From NCBI RefSeq assembly GCF_040054535.1, contig NC_090796.1, positions 16,342,501 through 16,406,500 of the forward strand: a stretch of 64,000 nt of DNA, written 5' to 3'. Shown in pieces: positions 56,588-64,000 of this stretch. Origin of the DNA: Antennarius striatus (lineage: Eukaryota; Chordata; Actinopteri; Lophiiformes; Antennariidae). Within the stretch, counting starts at the first letter, position 1; the number at the start of each line of letters is the position of its first letter. The notes beneath the pieces are model-generated. The model saw nothing but the letters and a program-made list of their open reading frames with translations, was not told where the DNA came from and did not search any database. Both the position numbers and the translations under genes were made by a program.

Positions 56588-57023
56588 AAAGCTGCTCGAT
56601 TACTGTTAAAAAAAGGGAAGCAATCGTGTTTTGTTTATTTCCTTTCTACTAAAATTGTTAAATAGTACCGGGTGGATGGATGGATGGATGGATGGATGGA
56701 TGGGTGGATGGATGATAGATTCATTTAGAATGAATATGTGCTGTTTGTACAGTCCTGTTAGCAAAACAACCATTTGTGGAACTGTAACTGTTTACTTTTT
56801 AATTTTAATCTGAGTCATGGATGAAATTCGATGAAAAAAGTGTTTATTTACATACATTTTTATTTCCTTTTCCATTATGTGACACGTTAACGCTGAGAGC
56901 CCTTGAGTATGTCGTAAAAACTAAATTTAAAAGACGCTGCATTTATTGTGTTGTTAAATACTCAACTGTTTGAGATGACTAATGAAAGGACGTTTTTCCT
57001 TGACATCTTTTTATTTTTTCTTG

Positions 57024-57058
<35 letters not shown>

Positions 57059-57195
57059 TTTGCAGACACATGTGTATGGTCATGCGGGGCGTTCAGAAGA
57101 TCAACAGCCGTACGGTGACGAGCGCCATGCTGGGAGCCTACCTCAGTGACCCTAAAACTCGGGAGGAGTTCCTGACGCTGTCCCAGCGAGCCTAA
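54357..57195 (+). CDS. gch2: GTP cyclohydrolase I, probable teleost paralogue gch2, 6 exons
   Basis: Converts GTP to 7,8-dihydroneopterin triphosphate, the first step to tetrahydrobiopterin and to pteridine pigments of xanthophores. Exons: 54357-54633, 55027-55136, 55312-55367, 55779-55810, 56415-56499, 57066-57195, joining in phase to 230 codons (229 aa). The N-terminus [13 protein letters not shown] is variable, as in the family. The catalytic core shows [70 protein letters not shown] (zinc ligands Cys-His-His), [19 protein letters not shown] and THMC-type [19 protein letters not shown]. The C-terminus [17 protein letters not shown] is more diverged than GCH1 ([16 protein letters not shown]), so I favour gch2. 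Family call is certain; paralogue is an inference. Confidence 0.85.
54795..54862 (+). mobile_element. SINE-like fragment in gch2 intron 1
   Basis: CCCGGGTTCGAATCCCTGCA contains a consensus pol III B box and is followed by CTGGCTTTCTCCCACAGTC and AAACATG, a tail typical of fish SINE/LINE pairs. No A box was found, so it is truncated. Confidence 0.6.
55990..56205 (+). mobile_element. Non-LTR retroposon 3' end-like sequence in gch2 intron 4
   Basis: GCATGCCTACAGGCCCC ... GTACACACTAATATGTATG ... AATTTCCCTTCGGGGATCAA. The terminal motif is the complement of the one at 43232-43253. A related piece in inverted orientation lies at 61500-61590 in pigf. Confidence 0.55.
56509..56585 (+). repeat. (CA)n microsatellite in gch2 intron 5
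   Basis: About 38 uninterrupted CA units begin 9 bp inside the intron, immediately after the donor GTAAGTGG. A (GGAT)n run follows at 56672-56712. Confidence 0.95.
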
Positions 57196-58405
57196 CGGAC
57201 TTCCTGTCCGACCGCTCCAGACTCCAAACCCGGCCTCCCATGTGACCCGAAGGCAGGAAGTATCACAACCTTCATTAGGTGTGGGGTTCGAGTCACATGT
57301 CCAGGCTGGATATCTCAGTCCTGCTGCAGATAGCATTCTAAAATCACTGTGAACATAATTAGAACTTTATGACACACATTCTGGGTGCCTTTCGATGATA
57401 TTTTAATTTGCACTTCAAAATTGTTTTAAAATCTGAAACTTGGCTTCAGTGTTGACGTAAGATCAGGGAAGATTTTCTTTTCCTATAGAACACTCTTTGA
57501 TGCCTTTGCAAATTTTCCAGATTATGCCTCTTTGTAATGTATTATATTTTGATGATAGACATATTATACCTGTTATTCGAAAAAGAAGAATAAATAAGGT
57601 GCTACATGGATTTTTTTCAATTTCATCTATGACAAATGTATATGATTTAAAGATTCTACACTTAAATAAAAGTAAAATGAGATATAACAACAGTTGTGAC
57701 TCCAGGTTGTTTCATTCACTTTGGAAAAAGACGGAAACACCATTGAAACGTAATCGAAGCCGACTGTGTGAGCAAGTATGCGTTCTCATGCATGGTAGTG
57801 CTTTGAGATTATGCTAAGATGCTAACATTTTACCAGATATTTTACACAAAGGACAATTAAGCCTCACAGGAAGTTGGATACAGACCAAAGTATGGGACAG
57901 ATTGAGACTTTGGGGTAGATATCTCCTCCTGCAACTGTCAGAGTCTATAAAACTTTCATTGGTAATGAATCCACATGTGTGTCGGATGGTGCGGACAAAT
58001 TCAACGAGAGAATCAGGAAGGACATATCTGTCTGCTGCACCCCAGAAACAGGTTGTACCAGTCCGTTAGGAGGAAGACAGCTGTTGAAATCAAAGCAGTT
58101 GGGAGATACACTTCTTATTGTGTGACTAAAATGATGAACACCACAGTTGTGTTCATGTAACAGGAGTTCTTGTTATGTACCTTTGGTTTTGATGTAGTAA
58201 CTACCATATGTAACAGGGATAAACTGAAGTCTTCCAGTGAAGCACCTGAACGCATTACAACAAATCACAACACACATTGGACCATCCAGGATTGTTTGTG
58301 TTGTAAACAAATTAAATGTATTTTTCTTTATTTTAGATAAACCGATCACAAAACTGGCCTGAACATCACACCAATCAGCCTCCAAAGATCACCTTCTGAA
58401 TATTA

Positions 58406-58735
58406 CAGTAGAACCTTGAGATACGAGTGTAAGCCGTTCCTTGGTTGACTTCGAAAGTCAAACATTTGCTCATTCAAAATTTGCTCATTCTGTTCCAACC
58501 TTATAAAAAAGCTCTAAACCACTCTAAATGATAAAAAAAACCCCACATTTTTTATCAACTAATAAACACGAAGGCTTTGCCTGTGCACATTTAATTACAC
58601 ATTAATTAAATAAACAATGATAAAGTATAAAAAGAAACATAAGTCACAGCATACGCACAGAACGAGAACAAGATCCGGTCTCACGTGGTCAGTTCGTATC
58701 TCAAATAGCTCGTATTTTGACGAACTTCTGTGTTT
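58406..58735. repeat. Possible MITE fragment(s) with GATACGAG motif
   Basis: CAGTAGAACCTTGAGATACGAG and GTCAAACATTTGCTCATTC on the left, GTTCGTATCTCAAATAGCTCG on the right, resemble a widespread DNA-transposon-derived repeat whose ends read (C)TTGAGATACGAG. Boundaries and family are uncertain. Confidence 0.45.
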
Positions 58736-58774
58736 GTACCGGTGTATCATCACTGGTACAAACACCGGTGTCCA
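58732..58774. repeat. Short inverted repeat (ACCGGTGT ... ACACCGGT)
   Basis: TTTGTACCGGTGTATCATCACTGGTACAAACACCGGTGT contains overlapping hairpin arms TTTGTACC/GGTACAAA and ACCGGTGT/ACACCGGT. Confidence 0.7.
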
Positions 58775-59147
58775 CACGCAGTTTGAGGCCCGAGGGCCTG
58801 AGAGGCCTCACGATATTAAAGGAGCCAGCCTTTAAACAAACTGTGAGGGAGGGCAGAACGTACGTCACAGCAAACACGATAATGTACAAGTAAGTCAATT
58901 ATTTCAGGGATGCAGGACGAATATGGGCAAGTTGTGTTTAACAAGATAAAACCGACACGATTAAACCCTCAGGTGGGTGCTGTCGTACGCAATGCTTTAA
59001 TTCAATCAAAAAAGGAACAGTTTATATATTACACACAAAAAAGTACAGGATTTAAAATACAAAACATATCGTGAGATTTTGTGATGAGGAACTGGGGTTG
59101 TGTTTGGACATGATTGAGCTCTCTTTTCTCTGATCACAAAAGCGCCG

Positions 59148-60592
59148 TCACACAGACGTCTGTTTGTAGTTCTTGGTGTCCAGCACTTTCTTTCCACACA
59201 TCGCACAAATCCCTGCAAAGAGAGGAGCAGTGTCATCAGCACATCTTTGCACATGATCATATGTGCACAACAGCAAACTCTCGTTGTCTTAGGGCATCTA
59301 TGATTGTAAGGATTAGAGAACAGAATTCTTGACCGGTCAGTGGAAGGAGAGAGGAATGGAGCTACGGAACTAAACCAGTTATTGTATTAATATATTTTAT
59401 TGTATGTAAAGCGACAACAAGTGGATGATGATCAGAAAGCATGGCTCATTTTGAGAAACTACTCTGCTGGCAAAGGTAAGCTAGGAATAGTTTGTCCTTA
59501 CACTGAGTTGACATCATCGCTAAACTCTAGCAGTGAAAGTGTTTACGGATTAGATCACACAAGCAGAAATGACCAAGGCGAAGCTACTGTGGTCTTCAAG
59601 GATAAGAAAACCATTCTACAGGACAGACTTGAAAGTATAAGACAGAAAGTAGAGGAACTAGAGATAAAGTGATGCAGATTGGGCCGCTGCCAAAACTGAC
59701 AGAAGTTTTATCCAATAATTTTTAGCCTGAATTTTTAGCCATAATTCAGACTCCCCTTCATACCTTTCTTGTAGGCACAGCCCTGACAGTAGTGAGACCC
59801 CGACTGATGGACGGAGCTCTTGCAGATCCTGCAGGTAGCAAACCCTGTCTTGCTGTAGGGGTCAAACCTGAGAGGGAAACACATCACAGACCAAGTCCGT
59901 CCGTCAAAAAAAAAAAATCTGTTGTGTGACTTCCTTTGTGATGGTGACATTCCATCACAAACAATTGAATCTGATTTGATATCCAGCTTTAGACAGATAG
60001 TCACCTGGCTTTCTTTGAGGTCAGGAGTTTGTTTTCATTCAGCTTGCGTCCACCACCCTCTGTAGGAGAGAATCGAAAAGAAAATAATAAAATATCCTCA
60101 TCTCACTCATAGAGTATCATCATTCTATTTATGATGTGTATAAAAGCAGGCCACGAATTTAGGACACACACATTGGTAGTAAAAATGACCTTAATTTGCT
60201 GATTTAATGCCAGTGACCTACGTTATGATATTAAATTCAAAATGCTAATGTGGTCAAACAAATTAGTTCAACTGCGGCAAAGTAAATACTGACACTGACA
60301 CAGTCGAAGTGGTCTTATCCGAATCCGTGGCGTTAGTTCACCTGTTGTGTTCCGTGCTCCATCCTTCCAGGTATCAGGTGTGATCACTTTACCGAGTTTC
60401 TTCTCACCTGAAAACAAAAACACATACATTATCAAAGAAACAAACAGTACAAAACTACTAGCTAGCTACTGGCTACTAGCACTACCCTAAGTATATAGGC
60501 GACTAACGTTAAAATAACCGCAAATAGTTAGATTTAAGATGTATTTTCTAATGTTTTTCAACAATATGACGCTTACATTTTTCACAAACCAT
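59148..60592 (-). CDS. cript: Cysteine-rich PDZ-binding protein CRIPT, complete, 5 exons
   Basis: Small zinc-binding protein known as the PSD-95 third-PDZ ligand and also linked to splicing. Exons in transcript order: 60592-60577, 60407-60342, 60059-60005, 59867-59764, 59212-59148, totalling 306 nt (101 aa, same as human). The protein opens MVCEKCEKKLG, has WKDGARNTT, a run of CxxC pairs (CRICKSSVHQSGSHYCQGC, CAMCGKK), and ends NYKQTSV, identical to the human C-terminal PDZ ligand. Exon 1 has only 16 coding nt, as in mammals. The gene is head to head with pigf. Confidence 0.97.
59400..59672 (+). other. Unassigned open frame inside cript intron 4 (opposite strand)
   Basis: A 90-codon open stretch ends in a charged, helix-prone segment (QDRLESIRQKVEELEIK). 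It has no ATG at its start (the frame opens at TTG), and I recognise no family. Probably chance or a decayed repeat. Confidence 0.2.
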
Positions 60593-61074
60593 CTTTGTTG
60601 TGTTTAAATCGGTTATTTTTAGTGGTTCGTCACAAATATTGCTAAGCGAGCTCTTAGCTTGATCGGATACTGCTTGTAAACTTCCGGTCTTCGTCTTTTA
60701 GTTATCGCCCCACAACGGGCTGATTGGTCAAAAAAATTATCGTCTAATATCATTGGCTGAAACTACCGTCAGTTTAAATACGTACTGTGAAGCCCACCCA
60801 CTTACGTCAAAGGTTTGTAAATATACCTACAAAATAAAACTGTTTCCTGTGCGCTCATTTACTTTATCAGGGTGGAGTTAAAAAAATATTTTATTGTGAA
60901 GTTAAACCGGAAATTCCTGTCATTTCATGGCGATTGCGGAAGAAGTATTGATAATTTCACCAATGGACTTAATCTGCCATCCATTTGCGCTGTTAAATTA
61001 ACATTTTGAAGCGTTTAATTATTATTTTGTCATCTTTTTCGAGTTCATATCGTAGATTAAGACAGTATTTGAAA
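60593..61074. promoter_or_regulatory. Shared bidirectional promoter region of cript and pigf
   Basis: The two ATGs face away from each other with 482 bp between. The same head-to-head arrangement exists for human CRIPT and PIGF. A reverse CCAAT (ATTGG) occurs at about 60722 and 60751; no TATA box is clear. Confidence 0.7.
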
Positions 61075-62457
61075 ATGTGGGACCGTGAGATCAGGGCCAT
61101 GGCGTCCACCCACGCCATCATCGCTTCCTCGGTGTTTATGGCCACCGTCCTACCTGCGGTGTTCGTCCCGGGCTTCTCCGTGTACGGCGCTCACCTGTCG
61201 TGGATCTACTCGGTGTCCGGGGCGGTCATCGCGGTCAGTGTCGCCGTCTTCTGGCTGCTTGGCATCTCAACGCCCACCAAGAAACACTCACTGGGATACA
61301 AGGTCCTGACCTCCAGCGTAACTGTTGTGTTTATGGTAGCAAAAGCGTGCTGCTGTTAGAATAAACGATATTATTGACTTATATCAATGTTCCTTAGAAA
61401 TATTGGTAAAATATCTGTTATTGTTCCTCTGATGGTTCTTTTTTTTAAATCTTTTTTAAAAAATATTTTTTAATTTTTTTAATTTTATACTCTAATCATC
61501 TCCAATGGGAAATGAATAGCACACTCTATCCTTAGTAATACACATGCATATATATATATAGTAGTGTGTACAGGCCCTGAAATCATAATTTCAGGCCTTG
61601 AAATCATAATTCTCTTTTCTGTTTTGTTTTTTTTCTACAGCTGTCTAGGTTGTCCCGATCCTGCCTGTACTTCTTCCTCTCCTGCTTGTTCTTCCACACG
61701 GTGGTGGTTCTCTATGGAGCTCCACTGATTGAGTAGGTATCTGGTGGCCCTGGTCTCCTGTACTGGTTGGTTCATGATGTCTATCTTGGATCCTGGGATG
61801 CTGCTGTCACCGGTTCTGACACCTGCTGCTCACCTTGGCAGATAAAAGACCCCAGAAATGTCATTTATGTGACAAAGACACAAAATCTTTTTAAAATCTT
61901 TTTTTTTTTTTTTTTGTCAGCTCTGCCGTGGAGACATTCTCTCTGGCTTTTCTGCTGACATCTCTAACCACCCTGAGGTGTCTCTGCATCCTCGGCCCCA
62001 ACGTCCAGTCTTGGATCCGAGTGTTCAGTCGACACGGGTGAGCCTAGAATCTCTTTCTGATGCCCCCATCCTTCTGGGTTGTGTTTCACATGCTTTGTTT
62101 TGTCTCTGTTTCCAGGGCGATGTCTGTGTGGGACACCTGTCTACAGATTACAGTGGCCTGCACAGTCGTGGGGGCCTGGGTGGGAGCCTTTCCTATACCT
62201 CTGGACTGGGACAGGCCCTGGCAGGTCAGATCTCTCATATCTTTTAACTTCAACCACTCTTACATTTCGAGGTTTGACAGGATGCTGCGTTTTCCTGACA
62301 TGTCTGTGGCTGTGAGGAAACGGTCTCGTCTTGCTTCTCACAGGTCTGGCCCATCTCCTGCAGCTTGGGTGCTATGATTGGTTTCTTGACCGGGCTTGTT
62401 GCTGCTCCGGTATGGATTCACTACCATCGCAAGCAGCTCACATACAAGTGCAAGTGA
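61075..62457 (+). CDS. pigf: GPI ethanolamine-phosphate transferase stabiliser PIGF, complete, 5 exons
   Basis: Multi-pass ER membrane protein that stabilises PIGO and PIGG, which add ethanolamine phosphate to GPI anchors. Exons: 61075-61317, 61641-61732, 61921-62037, 62116-62224, 62344-62457, joining to 225 codons (224 aa; human 219). Evidence is the hydrophobic N-terminal helices, then LYGAPLI, CILGPN, WIRVFSRHG, LQITVACTVVGAWVGAFPIP followed by LDWDRPWQVWPIS, and the terminal KQLTYK, all matching human PIGF (LGALPIPLDWERPWQVWPIS, KQLTYKNN). The exon 1 donor was placed at AGC|GTAACT (61317); a weaker in-phase GT at 61302 would shorten the protein by five residues. The start ATG is the first in frame. 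Confidence 0.95.
61480..61600 (-). repeat. Retroposon-tail-like repeat in pigf intron 1
   Basis: AGCACACTCTAT, then TAGTAATACACATGCATATA and TAGTGTGTACAGGCC, correspond in inverted orientation to part of 55990-56205. A 16-bp inverted/direct motif TGAAATCATAATTTCAGGCC follows. Confidence 0.5.
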
Positions 62458-62620
62458 TGGACAGACGTGTCTTTGTGTGACTGTATTCCTTGTGAAGTCA
62501 TTATTTATAGGAATTGTTTGGTTTGTTCGCTTCTTGTTTTTTTTTAAGAACAGACTTACGATACTTGATTTTGTACATTATTTTGGAGGCTGTATATTAT
62601 CCTGCAGATATTTTTACCTG

Positions 62621-62626
62621 AATAAA
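62621..62626 (+). terminator. pigf: pigf polyadenylation signal
   Basis: AATAAA lies 164 bp after the stop codon and is followed by a T/G-rich element. Confidence 0.7.
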
Positions 62627-62900
62627 TCATTGCTTCTTTTTTTGTGGATTTTGGATTGACAGTTAAGGAATTTATTATTAAAATTTGTTCCAACATCAGT
62701 GATGTGTTTGTAAATGATCAGGCCTGTAGGTGGCGCTGTTGGATCACGTCTGAGCAAATCCAGGTTGAAATTAGAAAAGCCTCACAGTCATTTGAGAACT
62801 AATACAAAGTCATCAGCGCTGTGGTTGTGTGGCCATTCATTGAAAAAGGGTCATGAGTTTGAAAGCTAAAGAAGTGTATAGTTTCTGCAACGAGTACCTG

Positions 62901-62902
<2 letters not shown>

Positions 62903-62961
<59 letters not shown>
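62903..62961 (+). repeat. (CA)n microsatellite
   Basis: A run of about 29 CA units downstream of pigf. Confidence 0.95.
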
Positions 62962-62964
<3 letters not shown>

Positions 62965-63440
62965 CTTGCACCTGAAGCTGACTCCTGATGAATTTGGTTC
63001 CTTTTTAAACAACCATTAATCTCCCTCCGAATCTATTTCAACACCCTTTCTCCCCAGCTCTCATTTTCATTCCACCTTTTTACATCCCCGGGCATCCATA
63101 TTGATTCACTTCCGTTTCAAAGACATTAATTTTCCTCCTTTCCTGCCACCCACATCCCTAACCTGGTGCACAGTGAGTAACCACAATGAATCTTACAACA
63201 CCAAAGGTAAATTCTGAAGCAAACTGAGGGATGTTGTTTGCAGGGAGCTTGGAGACTTGTAATGCAACCTGAGTATTTATGTGTCATCTTTGCTGATTGG
63301 TGAACAATTTGTGTTTGAACTCTTGGGTGAGGTTGGCAGGAAAAAAGTGGAGGAAAAACAGCTGAAATGAGAAGAGAAGGAATGTTTGTCTTTTTTAAAT
63401 AAACTAAGGAAGGGAGAGTATTTGTGAAGCTATTTGATCA

Positions 63441-63664
63441 CGTGTCAAACTCAAGGCCCGGGGGCCAAATGTGGCCCGCAAGAGAATAAATGGTCAGTGT
63501 CTAAAAATAAATAGATCAAAAGTATGCTTTGACCAAAAACTATATTTCCCACAATGCAGGAACATTAAGTAGTAGTATTTATTTTACATTACATGAAGTT
63601 GCGTTTAGTTGCATTTATAAGTTACACCTGCCCCTTTACGCTGAAAATGAGTTTGACACCCCTG
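63441..63664 (+). mobile_element. MITE-like dispersed repeat, second copy
   Basis: Begins GTGTCAAACTCAAGGCCCGG and ends GAAAATGAGTTTGACACCCCTG, with terminal inverted repeats GTGTCAAACTCA/TGAGTTTGACAC. It shares its interior with 20389-20876 in fshr intron 10 but is about half as long. Confidence 0.78.
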
Positions 63665-64000
63665 TTTTAGAGGAACCTTCACAGATTTACCTCACAGGTG
63701 TTTTCTTGCCTCCATCTCTTCCATCACTGACTAAATATTTCTATTACTCTCCTCAGTTCAGATGAAAAGGTGTCATCAAACTGATCTCAAGATGTGTGAA
63801 TGTGTGTTTTCAAGAGGCCTAAGATCAACTGAGCGTGTGATGGAGGTGGGGGGGGGGCGGCAAGAGGGGGGGGTTTTGAGCATATTCTTTTGTCCCTTGA
63901 GGTGTTCTCATAAGTGCTGTTCACGCTCTTTGTTGGCTGAATCGTGGATGGAGTCTCTTTGTTCGTGCTCTCAAAGCCGCTTGTGGTCGTCTCCTCTGCG
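63665..64000. other. Window end, no recognised gene
   Basis: Contains a G run (63849-63856, 63867-63873). No open frame with a known domain. Confidence 0.5.

Larger units (their letters stand above)
57196..59147. other. gch2 3' flank and intergenic region to cript
   Basis: Candidate polyadenylation signals AATAAA occur near 57590 and 57664. The sequence is AT-rich. Open frames here lack known domains. A repeat fragment lies at 58406-58560. Confidence 0.5.

Noticed and set aside
61318-61359. Single-exon short pigf ending KACCC
   Set aside because: The frame reads through the donor into the intron. Spliced exons 2-5 restore the full PIGF family sequence.

Overview
The window is nuclear DNA from a bony fish, most likely a percomorph teleost. 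All six protein-coding genes have GT-AG introns (plus one GC-AG), dense (CA)n/(GT)n microsatellites, and Copia, BEL/Pao, non-LTR and MITE-like repeats. The gene order nrxn1 - fshr - fbxo11 - msh2 ... cript - pigf corresponds to human chromosome 2p16-p21. The FSH receptor carries an extra leucine-rich-repeat exon, a feature I recall from percomorph receptors. No CRISPR array, operon or prokaryotic feature is present.

Layout. 1-10575 (+): the last eight coding exons of neurexin-1, from late LNS5 through EGF3, LNS6 with the 90-nt splice-site-4 exon, the membrane stalk, the transmembrane segment and the PDZ-binding C-terminus; a CA-rich 3' UTR follows. 15340-22259 (+): complete fshr in 13 coding exons, with three introns inside the seven-helix domain. 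24949-32638 (+): complete fbxo11 in 22 coding exons (about 891 aa). 34050-34525: a tRNA-derived SINE on the minus strand. 35449-42877 (-): complete msh2 in 16 exons whose lengths match the human gene almost exactly.

43000-54200 is a gene-free repeat island: an AT-rich (TTTAA)n/(TTTTA)n tract, nested palindromes, a decayed minus-strand Ty1/Copia retrotransposon interrupted by a plus-strand internally deleted BEL/Pao element and a scrap of a non-LTR element, a GACA/GATA tract and two copies of a MITE-like element. 54357-57195 (+): a GTP cyclohydrolase I gene, probably the fish paralogue gch2. 59148-60592 (-): cript, head to head with pigf (61075-62457, +) across a 482-bp shared promoter region. 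The last 1.5 kb holds a CA repeat and a second MITE copy.

The genes share no pathway. They are linked by old vertebrate synteny: synaptic adhesion (nrxn1) and postsynaptic or ciliary scaffold-related protein (cript), reproductive hormone reception (fshr), ubiquitin ligase substrate recognition (fbxo11), DNA mismatch repair (msh2), pteridine/tetrahydrobiopterin synthesis (gch2) and GPI-anchor synthesis (pigf). I found no clearly new multi-gene system. The most notable signals are the intron-split 7TM region of fshr, with a non-canonical GC donor and (TG)n tracts next to splice acceptors; the fshr start codon lying in an ATG microsatellite; the very short nrxn1 intron that in mammals hosts the beta-neurexin promoter; and the nested retroelement and palindrome island upstream of msh2.
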